Positions 1-6,907 of a DNA stretch of 7,497 bases are shown here, piece by piece. How positions within the stretch are numbered: the first letter of the stretch is position 1; the number at the start of each line of letters is the position of its first letter. The notes below the pieces were generated by a model. It ran no database searches. It was not told where the DNA came from and saw only the letters and a list, made by a program, of their open reading frames with translations. Source of the DNA: an uncultured Bdellovibrio sp. (GTDB lineage: Bacteria; Bdellovibrionota; Bdellovibrionia; Bdellovibrionales; Bdellovibrionaceae); the NCBI RefSeq assembly GCF_946478835.1, contig NZ_CAMLDV010000168.1, positions 1 through 7,497 on the forward strand. Reading direction: 5' to 3'. Made by a program: the position numbers and the translations under genes.

Positions 1-946
1 TGGCCATCATGATACGCAGGTATTCGTAATAGGGGAAGGAAGCACCACGATAGATGAATTGACCTTTTTGCCAATCACCACCCGGATCAGGGCGGTTTCC
101 ATAGAACTGTTCAAGACTGTAGTTGGGAAGTGCAGCGTTGCGAGCGCCGACGATTCTGCCGCCGATGTATTCACCAGCGACATTTCGATTCGCACCCACC
201 AAAGCCAGCGGTCGGAAATTTTTAAATCCGGCCCCTTGCTGGGGGAAACTGCGTGTGAATTTAGGCGTGTACATTCCTGACGTCAAAGTGTTGTCAGGAT
301 GTGAATCGATATAGAAAATACGTCCATCATCAGTGACTTTGTAGATGATGGCCACGTGACCATTGGGATCATAGATCACAGTGCCGGGACGAATGCCTTC
401 GCGAGACAGTTTCACAGGATAAAAATCCGTGAAGTATCCCGTGTCTTCTTCTCCGATCAAACGGAAGGAAGCTGACCACACCATATCGACAACAGTTTTG
501 TTGAGAATCTCAATGGCGTTCGGACTGTTAAAGCGAGTGGGAATAACGCTGTAACGACCTGTCACGTAGTTACCAAATTTTGTGTAGCGCACATCTGGAT
601 TGTCTCCGGATTGGCGCGGACTCACGTCACTTTGTACTGAGAGGGGAAGTCCGTTTTTCCAAGCAAAATAGGCACGTAAGAAATACGGAAGATCCGCGCA
701 GTCGGCAAACAAACGTAAACTTGAAGGATCTGTTCCCGCATAGGGATTCGCCGTGCTTTTTAAACACGTGTCGACTTGAAAACATTCTCTGCGTTCCACG
801 GCAGAACCGATTTTTGAGATAAACTCACCAAATTTACTTTCATCTTGATCAGTCCATTGTGGCTTCGTGATACGCCACCGCGTGCTTCCTTGCGCGTATG
901 ACAGACACGGAAGACATATGAGTAAAGCCGCCAATAATTTCTTCAT
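1..946 (-). CDS. Exported protein with NlpC/P60- or CHAP-like Cys/His pattern (partial, C-terminus outside window)
   Basis: Reading the minus strand from ATG at 946 gives 315 codons without a stop, open at the window's left edge, so the C-terminus is missing. The start is well supported: AAGGAGG (951-957) lies 4 bases upstream. Residues 1-18 form a signal peptide (Lys-Lys, a Leu/Ala-rich core, then SYA before Gln19), so export is likely. Cys83 sits in DCADLPYFLRAYF, and His197 in GHVAIIY is followed by YIDSHPDN (Asp214, His216). A Cys at the start of a helix followed by GHVA and a polar third residue is the layout of papain-like NlpC/P60 and CHAP peptidoglycan hydrolases; that assignment is inferred from the pattern, not from a full match. 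Cys55 and Cys61 could form a disulfide. The gene is divergent from an L,D-transpeptidase family gene, which fits a cell-envelope role. A transglutaminase-like or non-catalytic protein remains possible. Confidence 0.8.
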   Translation of the reverse strand, partial: MKKLLAALLICLPCLSYAQGSTRWRITKPQWTDQDESKFGEFISKIGSAVERRECFQVDTCLKSTANPYAGTDPSSLRLFADCADLPYFLRAYFAWKNGLPLSVQSDVSPRQSGDNPDVRYTKFGNYVTGRYSVIPTRFNSPNAIEILNKTVVDMVWSASFRLIGEEDTGYFTDFYPVKLSREGIRPGTVIYDPNGHVAIIYKVTDDGRIFYIDSHPDNTLTSGMYTPKFTRSFPQQGAGFKNFRPLALVGANRNVAGEYIGGRIVGARNAALPNYSLEQFYGNRPDPGGDWQKGQFIYRGASFPYYEYLRIMMA

Positions 947-959
947 GAAACCTCCTTGT

Positions 960-974
960 TGCCCCTTTTGGGCA
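960..974 (-). other. Small 5'-UTR hairpin just upstream of the exported-protein ribosome site
   Basis: TGCCC and GGGCA form a 5-bp GC-rich stem with a CTTTT loop, two bases upstream of the Shine-Dalgarno sequence of the leftward gene. In that transcript it would sit immediately 5' of the ribosome site and could affect initiation or mRNA stability. It is short, and no U-run follows, so it is not a terminator. Function is inferred only from position. Confidence 0.3.
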
Positions 975-1014
975 TCATTGAATAACAATTTGACGGGAAA
1001 ATTGGCCAAATAAA

Positions 1015-1042
1015 AAAATACCGTACCAAAGACCTCTGTCAC
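1015..1042 (-). promoter_or_regulatory. Candidate sigma-70-type promoter for the leftward exported-protein gene
   Basis: On the minus strand GTGACA (1042-1037, five of six to TTGACA) is followed by a 16-base spacer and TATTTT (1020-1015, four of six to TATAAT). Transcription would start about 60 bases upstream of the ATG at 946. The spacer and -10 edge contain TACGGTA (1019-1025), the heptamer also found upstream of the XRE and chemoreceptor genes. The match is moderate and untested. Confidence 0.3.
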
Positions 1043-1109
1043 GCTTCTTGCTAAGGGGATTTGAGTCAATGACAAAGGTTTAATAAGACGACTGTCTGGA
1101 GGACGTACT

Positions 1110-2672
1110 ATGACAAAGCTTAAAACACGTCGACTGTGTTCCGCACTTTTAGGTCTGCTAATTGCCAGCTCACCACTTATGAGTATTGCGCAAGAACTTA
1201 CTGCTGAGGCCGCAAGCTCTGTAAGTGTTAACGCAGCCGCAGTGGCTCTTAACAAATCTCAGCTTAAAGTAGGACAACGTTATTTCATTTCAGCTGACAG
1301 TTTAAATGTTCGCAGTAGCAACTCCACAACGGCAAACAATATTGTCGGCAAACTCTCGATGAATGATGAAGTGGAAATTTATGATCTATTAAATGAAGCC
1401 ACTCCTCTTGTGCAGATCAAGATCATCAAGTCGTCTTCTTTAAAAGCCGATGTAGCGGCTGAACTTTTTGTTTCCAAAGATTATCTTTCTGAAAAAGAAC
1501 TTGTGACGGCAGCATCTAAATACTTCGTGATTCAAAACGTGGCGACGGAAAAAACTCGCGTTTATGAACGTTGCACGGAAACCCCGGGTTGCGCTCACAA
1601 ACTTGTGATGGAAACGGAAATGGTTGTCGGCCGACCGGAAGAAGGTACGAAAGAAGATCCAAATGCGTTTAAGACCTGGCTGGGTCACGCGAGAATTTCT
1701 GAATGGGTGAAGTTCTATCAAGACGGTCAAGGCCACTATCCTCATTGGTATAAGACTGGACAAGATTTGAAATCGATTCCGGGCCCGATCACGGATGGTA
1801 TTTCTAAAATCGCTTCTTCACGTAAATGGATGGTTGAAGATGCTCACGGCAAGACAACAATCTATGGTGCTTTCGGTTGGTTCGCCGCGAAAGTGACTCC
1901 AGCTGATGAAATCAATGGTATGAACTACCAATGGATGCACGGAACAATTGGTTGGGGTAAAGATGGCGCGGCCTCTATTGAACTGACTCGCGGTTTCTTA
2001 ATGAATCTTTTCTCAAATCCAGGTTCTTCAGGTTGCACACGCTTGGAAAATAAAGCGGTTGCTTACTTGCGCAGTTTGTTACCTGTAGGCACAGACATCT
2101 ACCGTGTTTACGCCCGTGAGTCGACTCGTGAAAAAGAAGTGACGACAGGTATCTTTAAAAAGAAGACAACTCCACTTCCTCGCTATGCTGACAAGTTTGA
2201 AAAGCCGGGACATTGGGATTTCATCCTTTTGACAAATGGCGCACAACAAAGTGGTGGTTTGACAGCAGACGCAAAAACAATCATCGACAAAGCCATTCCT
2301 GTGATCGCGGGCCAAAACCTGATCGAGCAAGGTACTTATGAAATCGATGAATATCCAAATGCAGTTCAATTGAACTACAACAATCAAGCGTCTTCTGGAA
2401 AATCGGGTGACCGTTACAGAATCGATTCTGGCAAACAAGCGGACGCAATGAAAACAAATTTCCGCGGTTATTTCTTGGTGGACGAAGGTCGTTTTGTTGA
2501 TTACGCTCACCCAGATGCACGTCTTACAAAAGGTGTGATCAAGGTCAGCGGTCTTGCGGATTTCAGAGACTCTGTTCCTGAGTTCTTGAAAACTTCTGGT
2601 GCGCACAACCCACCAGAAATCAAGTTCAGAACTGAAAACGATAACAACAACAACAGCAGAATCGGCAACTAA
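1110..2672 (+). CDS. Exported SH3b plus YkuD-type L,D-transpeptidase family protein
   Basis: A 520-residue protein. ATG is preceded by GGAGGA (1098-1103) at 6 bases. A signal peptide spans residues 1-27 (TKLKTRR, hydrophobic core, SIA before Gln28), so it acts in the periplasm. Residues about 55-125 resemble a bacterial SH3 domain (SADSLNVRSSNS is the typical start). Residues about 137-335 are a YkuD L,D-transpeptidase domain: His277 in WMHGT and Cys309 in SSGCTRLEN fit the catalytic His and Cys. Family members make or edit 3-3 peptidoglycan cross-links, attach lipoproteins, or act as L,D-carboxypeptidases. The usual SHGC motif is SSGC here, and the gap from His277 to Cys309 is longer than usual, so activity may differ. 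Residues about 367-505 form an extra C-terminal domain I do not recognise, ending in an Asn-rich tail. Seven bases separate it from the next gene, which suggests an operon. Confidence 0.88.
   Translation: MTKLKTRRLCSALLGLLIASSPLMSIAQELTAEAASSVSVNAAAVALNKSQLKVGQRYFISADSLNVRSSNSTTANNIVGKLSMNDEVEIYDLLNEATPLVQIKIIKSSSLKADVAAELFVSKDYLSEKELVTAASKYFVIQNVATEKTRVYERCTETPGCAHKLVMETEMVVGRPEEGTKEDPNAFKTWLGHARISEWVKFYQDGQGHYPHWYKTGQDLKSIPGPITDGISKIASSRKWMVEDAHGKTTIYGAFGWFAAKVTPADEINGMNYQWMHGTIGWGKDGAASIELTRGFLMNLFSNPGSSGCTRLENKAVAYLRSLLPVGTDIYRVYARESTREKEVTTGIFKKKTTPLPRYADKFEKPGHWDFILLTNGAQQSGGLTADAKTIIDKAIPVIAGQNLIEQGTYEIDEYPNAVQLNYNNQASSGKSGDRYRIDSGKQADAMKTNFRGYFLVDEGRFVDYAHPDARLTKGVIKVSGLADFRDSVPEFLKTSGAHNPPEIKFRTENDNNNNSRIGN
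2643..2654 (+). repeat. Short AAC trinucleotide run coding the Asn-rich tail
   Basis: Four consecutive AAC codons near the end of the L,D-transpeptidase family gene encode most of its DNNNN tail. Slippage here would change length by whole codons and would not shift the frame, so it is unlikely to be an on/off switch. Confidence 0.6.
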
Positions 2673-2679
2673 TTATTAA

Positions 2680-3351
2680 ATGATCTATCCAACTGATGTA
2701 TGTATGGTAGGTGCGACGGGGCTCGTGGGACACGAGCTCCTTCTCATTTTAGCGCATCTTGAACAAGTCACAAAAGTCAAAGCGATCAGTCGCTCCCCGA
2801 TGGGAAAAATTCCTCCGCACACGGAAAACATCATTCTGAATTTCGACAAAATAAAAGACCATCCTGACGCTTTAAAGGCGCAGATTTTTATTTGTTGTTT
2901 GGGAACGACGATTAAAAAAGCCGGCAGTCAGGAAGCTTTTCGTAAAGTCGACTACGAGTATGTTTTGGAGTTTGCAAAACTCGCTGAACAAGTCAAAGCG
3001 CAAAAGTTTATCGTGATTTCAGCCATGGGTGCGGATGCGAATTCGAGTGTTTTCTATAATCGCGTCAAAGGCGAAATGGAAAAATCGCTGCGAGAATTAA
3101 AAATTCCGCAAATTGAAATCTTCAGACCATCCTTGATTTTGGGTGAGCGCAAAGAACAGCGCTCTGGCGAAGGTGTCGCTCAAAAACTGAGTCCTTATAT
3201 CAATCCTCTTCTTGTGGGACCTTTAAGAAAATACCGCGCGATTAAAGCAACTGATATTGCAAAGGCGATGGCGATTGCTGCCTTGAACTTCCAACCGGGA
3301 TTTCATGTTTACCAATCCGATCAGATTCAGCATATCGCCGACCAAAAGTGA
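2680..3351 (+). CDS. NAD(P)-binding atypical short-chain dehydrogenase, TIP30/HTATIP2-like
   Basis: A 223-residue soluble protein with an N-terminal Rossmann fold: VGATGLVGHELL (from residue 10) is the GxxGxxG dinucleotide-binding loop. CLGTT (73-77), ISAMGAD (113-119) containing Ser114, Tyr126-x3-Lys130 in YNRVK, and FRPSLILGER (148-157) follow in the order seen in the HTATIP2/TIP30-like atypical SDR group. The substrate is unknown; bacterial members are usually annotated only as NAD(P)H-binding proteins. The Ser/Tyr/Lys set suggests that catalysis is possible. The start is 7 bases after the upstream stop (TAA at 2670-2672) and has no visible Shine-Dalgarno sequence, so translation probably depends on ribosomes finishing the upstream gene. 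A later ATG at codon 9 would cut into the first beta strand and is less likely. It converges on ftsY, with the stop codons 18 bases apart. Confidence 0.85.
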   Translation: MIYPTDVCMVGATGLVGHELLLILAHLEQVTKVKAISRSPMGKIPPHTENIILNFDKIKDHPDALKAQIFICCLGTTIKKAGSQEAFRKVDYEYVLEFAKLAEQVKAQKFIVISAMGADANSSVFYNRVKGEMEKSLRELKIPQIEIFRPSLILGERKEQRSGEGVAQKLSPYINPLLVGPLRKYRAIKATDIAKAMAIAALNFQPGFHVYQSDQIQHIADQK

Positions 3352-3356
3352 TGATC

Positions 3357-3390
3357 CGTTAGACTCTTCTATTGAAAAAGAGAGTCTACG
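3357..3390. terminator. Hairpin at the convergent junction (possible bidirectional terminator)
   Basis: CGT(T)AGACTCT (3357-3367) pairs with AGAGTCTACG (3381-3390) around a 13-base loop, giving about 10 bp with one bulge. It lies between the SDR-like gene and ftsY and includes the ftsY stop codon (TAG, complement of 3369-3371). No clear T-run follows the stem on either strand, so it is not a classical intrinsic terminator. Its position between two convergent genes makes a role in ending or protecting both transcripts plausible. Confidence 0.45.
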
Positions 3391-4580
3391 AATTCTTGAG
3401 ACGAGAACGTGCGAAGATCTTGGATTCTTTCGCCGACACCGATAAGCTTGATAGGGATTTGCAACTCTTGGGCAAGTCCCACGGCCACGCCACCTTTCGC
3501 AGTGCCATCCATTTTTGTTAAAATCGCCCCTGTTAAAGTCAAAGCGTTGTGGAATTCCTTTGCTTGCATCAAAGCGTTTTGTCCCGAGTTCGCATCAAGC
3601 ACGATCAAAGTTTCATGAGGAGCCTCAGGAATGACTTTCGTCATCACGCGCTTCATTTTTTTAATTTCTTCCATCAAGTTGGCTTGGGTGTGCAAGCGTC
3701 CCGCCGTATCGACGATCACAACATCATAACCTTGCGCTTTGCCTTTGGCGACAGCATCAAATGCCACGGCACTTGGATCTGTTACACCTTCCGGAGAAAA
3801 AATTTCGACTTGAGCGCGATCCGTCCAAACTTTGAGTTGTCCTCCCGCCGCCGCACGGAAAGTGTCGCCTGCGGCCACCAAAACTTTTTTACCTTGGCCG
3901 GCCAATTGTGCAGAGATTTTTCCGATGGATGTAGTTTTCCCCGCACCATTCACCCCTACAATCATCAAAACTGTCGGACCTTCTGCTGCGAACTGGATTT
4001 TAGATAGAATACCTTGATCCGGAGCTGCGGAGTGAGAGCCAGCAAAAATATTTTTGATTTCTTCTTTTAAAGCCGTGCGAACCGTGTCGTAATCAGCGCG
4101 CTCTTTTTTAGACAATTTGTCTTCAAGAGCCGCCATCAAACGTTGCACCGTCATTGGACCCAAGTCGCTCGTATATAAAATCTCTTCGATTTCTTCGAGA
4201 TGTTTATTGTTCGTGTCACCCTTAAATAAACTGCGAATGCGACCAAAAAGATTTTCTTCGGTTTTCTTAAGAGCTTCTTTGAGATCGACCGCAGTTTCTT
4301 CAACAACGTGACGAGCTTCTTTGGCAAGATCTGGAATCTCGATGTCAGAGACCATTTCGCCCGTGGAATCAATGTGCGCTAAAGCTTCCTCTGCTTCTGC
4401 CTTTTCTTTTTCCGCCGTTGTCGGCATTTCGCGTTTCGCTTGATACTCTAGGTTTTTTTTATCTTCGCGACGGGCATTTCTCCACACACCGATGAAAATC
4501 ACCGCGAAAATAATCGTAAGAAGAAGGCCCGCTACGGCGAATAGAATTTCAATTTGTTGCTCATGCCCCGGCGACATCAT
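3369..4580 (-). CDS. ftsY: Signal recognition particle receptor FtsY, membrane-anchored form
   Basis: SRP receptor GTPase that docks ribosome-SRP complexes at the inner membrane for co-translational insertion. I chose ATG at 4580, or the adjacent ATG at 4577, because GGAGG (4585-4589) precedes them by 4 and 7 bases. An in-frame GTG at 4622 would add 14 residues but has a poor ribosome site. The 403-residue product has a transmembrane helix (about 10-33), a Lys/Glu-rich linker in place of the long acidic A domain of E. coli, then the N and G domains. GTPase motifs: GVNGAGKT (209-216), DTFRAAA (239-245), DTAGR (291-295), TKMDG (355-359), with the closing GVGE...DLR segment near 382-390. Small departures from the usual sequence are GGQL after DTFRAAA, DANSGQ for DATTGQ, and DLRTF for DLRPF. 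The gene lies 109 bases downstream of cheW on the same strand, so it may have its own promoter. Confidence 0.96.
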   Translation of the reverse strand: MMSPGHEQQIEILFAVAGLLLTIIFAVIFIGVWRNARREDKKNLEYQAKREMPTTAEKEKAEAEEALAHIDSTGEMVSDIEIPDLAKEARHVVEETAVDLKEALKKTEENLFGRIRSLFKGDTNNKHLEEIEEILYTSDLGPMTVQRLMAALEDKLSKKERADYDTVRTALKEEIKNIFAGSHSAAPDQGILSKIQFAAEGPTVLMIVGVNGAGKTTSIGKISAQLAGQGKKVLVAAGDTFRAAAGGQLKVWTDRAQVEIFSPEGVTDPSAVAFDAVAKGKAQGYDVVIVDTAGRLHTQANLMEEIKKMKRVMTKVIPEAPHETLIVLDANSGQNALMQAKEFHNALTLTGAILTKMDGTAKGGVAVGLAQELQIPIKLIGVGERIQDLRTFSSQEFVDSLFQ

Positions 4581-4689
4581 AAGTCCTCCAACGAACCGCG
4601 TCACAATATCTGCGTAAGTCACCTCTATCTATCTTACTTTCCGTTTAGAAACCAGATGAAAAATGATCTTACGCAACAACGAGATGCGG

Positions 4690-5145
4690 TTACGCGGCCT
4701 CGGCGGCGATCGCTTCGCCGCCAAAGATCAACTCTGAGCCCAGGCATTTTTCGATATCTACAAGCAGGACCATTCCGTTTTCTAGCTTGCCGACACCGAT
4801 GATGTAATTCTCATCGCCTTGTTGGACCGGAGTTTCATCAACGTCTTTTTTATGTAGATTAATCACAGAGCTGACAGAGTCGACGATCACTCCCACTTGT
4901 CCTGCCTTGGTTTCTACCACGATAGTACAAGTTTCTTTTGTGACGTCTGTCTCCGCCAACTTCATACGCAGGCGCAATGTCACCACCGGAATGACTTTCC
5001 CACGCAAATTCATCACTCCCGCCACGTAGGCAGGAGCTTCGGGAACTTTGGTGATTTCACTGATGCGATTGATTTCTCGAATCGCACTGATTTGAACACC
5101 GTAGTTCTGTTTATCGACCGTGAAAGTTAAATATTGGTCAATCAT
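4690..5145 (-). CDS. cheW: Chemotaxis coupling protein CheW
   Basis: Soluble adaptor that links chemoreceptors to the histidine kinase CheA in the signalling array. ATG at 5145 is chosen because AAAGAGG (5151-5157) lies 5 bases upstream; a longer reading frame to 5202 overlaps the receptor gene and has no support. The 151-residue product is a normal length for CheW. It shows QYLTFTVDKQNYGVQISAIREI at the start, then VPEAPAYVAGVMNLRGKVIPV with the conserved NLRG at 46-49, and VGVIVDSVSSV and ENYIIGVGKLENGMVLLVDIEK in the second barrel. The usual DLR after the NLRG strand is TLR here. The ribosome site overlaps the receptor stop codon and the gap is 10 bases, so the two genes are surely co-transcribed and probably coupled in translation. 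No cheA is visible nearby. The C-terminus is Ala-rich (EAIAAEAA). Confidence 0.95.
   Translation of the reverse strand: MIDQYLTFTVDKQNYGVQISAIREINRISEITKVPEAPAYVAGVMNLRGKVIPVVTLRLRMKLAETDVTKETCTIVVETKAGQVGVIVDSVSSVINLHKKDVDETPVQQGDENYIIGVGKLENGMVLLVDIEKCLGSELIFGGEAIAAEAA
4702..4722 (-). other. Perfect GC-rich hairpin in the 3' end of cheW
   Basis: GGCGGCGA and TCGCCGCC form an uninterrupted 8-bp stem with a 5-base loop, 10 bases inside the cheW stop codon; it also contains the palindrome GCGATCGC. It encodes the FGGEAIA part of CheW, so coding constraint explains some of it. No U-run follows on the minus strand, so intrinsic termination is unlikely. A role in slowing ribosomes or polymerase, or in protecting the receptor-cheW mRNA 3' end ahead of ftsY, is possible. 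Confidence 0.4.
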
Positions 5146-5155
5146 ATTATCCTCT

Positions 5156-6751
5156 TTAGAAACCAGAAACGTTTCCGACTTTGCGCTCGCCGGCATCTTC
5201 AAGAGGCAGAATTTCTTCTGCCTCTTTTCTGTGTTTCACCAAAGTAGGTCTCGCCGTATTTTTTACAGTAGCCACTGATTTTCTTCTGGGACGAACGGTA
5301 TCTTGTGCCACTTCTGCACCATTGCCCTGAACGAGACCGCGAAGATCCATTACCAACTCCGCAAGTAAGACAGCCTGTGCTGACATTTCTTCAGAGGACG
5401 CCGCCACTTCTTCAGAAGACGCCGCATTTCCTTGTGTTGCTTGATCCAATTGGTTCATTGCTTTTGAAATCTGCTCAAGTCCACTGGCCTGCTCTTGGCT
5501 GGCTACGGAAATTTCACTATTCAAATCCGCCACTTTTTTGACAGATGTTACGATGTCTTTAAGAACCGCACCGCTTTGACTTGCAACGCGCGCTCCGTTT
5601 TCACTTTTTGAAACGTTATCTTGAATCAATGACGTGATGTCTTTGGCTGCCGCCGCACTTCTTTGTGCCAAGTTTCTGACGGCTTCTGCAACAACCGCGA
5701 AACCTTTTCCTTGTTCACCGGCACGGGCTGCTTCCACCGCCGCGTTCAAAGCCAGAAGATTTGTTTGGAAGGCAATATCATCAATAACTGTGATAATCTC
5801 TTCGATCTTTTTTGAACCGCTGGCGATATCTTCCATGGCACCGATAAGTTTTGTGATTTCACTTTCACCCTGCTCGGCAGAGTCTTTTGATTTCTGTGAC
5901 AATGCATTGGCTTCTTTGGCGTGATCGGCATTGAGTTTAACCATGCTTGACAGCTCTTCCAAGGATGCCACTGTTTCCTCAAGAGAAGCCGCCGCTTCAG
6001 AAGAACCTGAAGAAAGCTGTTGGCTCGCAGCGGACAACTGAGTTCCAGAAGCAGAAGTCTGGTCAGCAGAGTTTGAAATCTCACCACTGATACGGCTTAA
6101 GGTGTTTGCCAATGAGTTTGCGAACAGGAAGCCCGTTACACACGCCAGCAAGAAACCGATAACAATTGTGAAAGTCACAAAAATTTCGCCTTGATGAGTT
6201 GTGTTTTCAGCTGAAGCTCTTGCCGCTTTCACTTTTTCATCATGAAAAGCCAAAAGAGAATCCAATCCATCTACGTGCTCACGGCGAATTTGGCGAACTT
6301 CTTCATCCAAAAGCTTTTGTCCATGAGCTTCTTGATCCGGTTTTCCGGCAAGCTTCAAGACTTCTTGAGCAGAAGCCACATATTTTTTCCAAGAATCATC
6401 AGCCTTTTTGAAAAGAGCCTCTTCGCCCGGGAAAAAATCAACTTCCAGGTATTTTTTCGTAAAGTCTTCGTAGATTTTAAGAGACTCATTAAATTCTTTT
6501 GTATAATGAGCGATCTCATTTGGATCTTTAGACATGAACGCGCGTAACATTGTGCGGTTCACCTCTTGCGCGCGATAGCGAAGACGACCAATGTTTTGAA
6601 TGTTCGGTAAGTTCTGCGTGGTGATACTTGAATAAATAGCTGAAACAGTTTTATTGGACCACCATCCGATACCGCCTACGACCAGTAATAACATCGAAAT
6701 TCCAACAAATGCAGATAACATCTTAGCCTTCAGACTGAGCTTTGAAAACAT
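5156..6751 (-). CDS. Methyl-accepting chemotaxis protein without a HAMP domain
   Basis: Membrane chemoreceptor of 531 residues. ATG at 6751 has AGGGG (6760-6764) 8 bases upstream. Transmembrane helix 1 is about residues 10-32, a predominantly helical periplasmic region (about 33-188) looks like a four-helix-bundle sensor, and transmembrane helix 2 is about 189-211. The cytoplasmic coiled-coil hairpin follows directly. Its tip is [20 protein letters not shown] then [20 protein letters not shown] (about 323-362), the conserved CheW/CheA contact region. The arms from helix 2 to the tip and from the tip to about residue 470 are each about 130 residues, which leaves no room for a HAMP domain. Ala/Ser/Glu-rich pairs in both arms are likely methylation zones. 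A basic, disordered tail of about 60 residues ends in NVSGF and lacks the usual aromatic CheR-binding pentapeptide. The ligand is unknown. The gene is tightly coupled to cheW. Confidence 0.95.
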   Translation of the reverse strand: MFSKLSLKAKMLSAFVGISMLLLVVGGIGWWSNKTVSAIYSSITTQNLPNIQNIGRLRYRAQEVNRTMLRAFMSKDPNEIAHYTKEFNESLKIYEDFTKKYLEVDFFPGEEALFKKADDSWKKYVASAQEVLKLAGKPDQEAHGQKLLDEEVRQIRREHVDGLDSLLAFHDEKVKAARASAENTTHQGEIFVTFTIVIGFLLACVTGFLFANSLANTLSRISGEISNSADQTSASGTQLSAASQQLSSGSSEAAASLEETVASLEELSSMVKLNADHAKEANALSQKSKDSAEQGESEITKLIGAMEDIASGSKKIEEIITVIDDIAFQTNLLALNAAVEAARAGEQGKGFAVVAEAVRNLAQRSAAAAKDITSLIQDNVSKSENGARVASQSGAVLKDIVTSVKKVADLNSEISVASQEQASGLEQISKAMNQLDQATQGNAASSEEVAASSEEMSAQAVLLAELVMDLRGLVQGNGAEVAQDTVRPRRKSVATVKNTARPTLVKHRKEAEEILPLEDAGERKVGNVSGF

Positions 6752-6805
6752 CCCTAAATCCCCTGTATTTTTTTGTTTTATTTGGAAGACGGTGGAAATA
6801 ACCGT

Positions 6806-6826
6806 AGTGGTGTACTTATACCGTAA
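6806..6826 (-). repeat. Shared 21-bp upstream element, copy 1 (chemoreceptor promoter region)
   Basis: On the plus strand the element begins AGTGGTGT and ends TACCGTAA, and it matches 7167-7187 at 19 of 21 positions; the two differences are A/T swaps at element positions 9 and 13. Its near edge is 54 bases upstream of the receptor ATG. More half-sites adjoin it: ACCGT at 6801-6805 and the inverted ACGGT at 6789-6793. On the minus strand it reads TTACGG first, a possible weak -35, but the -10 17 bases further on (GGTTAT) is poor. I read it as a regulator-binding site or a shared promoter element. Confidence 0.6.
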
Positions 6827-6837
6827 ACATGGAAATG

Positions 6838-6863
6838 TTATCGGTAGAGATTTAAAAATCTTA
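6838..6863 (-). promoter_or_regulatory. Candidate sigma-28 (FliA-type) promoter for the chemoreceptor gene
   Basis: On the minus strand TAAG (6863-6860), a 14-base spacer and ACCGATAA (6845-6838) resemble the flagellar/chemotaxis sigma-28 consensus TAAA-N15-GCCGATAA. The -10 matches at seven of eight positions. Sigma-28 commonly drives chemoreceptor genes. The predicted leader is about 80 bases and would carry the shared 21-bp element, so a protein bound there could block elongation. The spacer is one base short and the -35 has one mismatch. Confidence 0.4.
6848..6861. repeat. Inverted repeat AGATTT-AA-AAATCT inside the candidate sigma-28 promoter
   Basis: Two perfect 6-base arms flank a 2-base centre, placed in the spacer of the sigma-28-like promoter and overlapping its -35. 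A dimeric protein bound here would block that promoter. The repeat is AT-rich and short, so chance is a real alternative. Confidence 0.3.
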
Positions 6864-6872
6864 ATAGGTGAG

Positions 6873-6886
6873 GAATAATATTATTC
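6873..6886. repeat. Perfect 14-bp palindrome GAATAATATTATTC
   Basis: A perfect, gapless palindrome between the XRE gene stop and the chemoreceptor promoter region, next to a second small palindrome, ATTCGAAT (6883-6890). It could be an operator. By base composition alone, a 14-bp palindrome in an AT-rich gap is not rare, so the functional reading is tentative. Confidence 0.35.
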
Positions 6887-6907
6887 GAATTTTTCTGAAA
6901 AAGAAAA

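Noticed and set aside
2079..2606. 175-codon antisense frame within the L,D-transpeptidase family gene
   Set aside because: It is a shadow of the sense frame: Cys/His/Arg-rich without domain features, no ribosome site, fully inside a well-supported gene.
4117..4311. Plus-strand small frames within ftsY, cheW and the receptor gene
   Set aside because: They lie opposite conserved genes, show no domain features and have no ribosome sites.
4644..5167. Exact 13-base repeat TTTAGAAACCAGA at 4644-4656 and 5155-5167, possibly a remnant of a duplicated receptor gene end
   Set aside because: About one such match is expected by chance in a window of this size, and no further similarity flanks the copies.
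5146..5202. Upstream extension of CheW by 19 residues
   Set aside because: The extension lies inside the receptor gene and has no ribosome site, whereas ATG at 5145 has AAAGAGG at 5 bases and begins the normal CheW N-terminus.
5680..5750. EAVRNLA instead of the E. coli GEVRNLA in the receptor tip
   Set aside because: This variant is, to my knowledge, common among receptors of delta-type proteobacteria and is not evidence of lost function.
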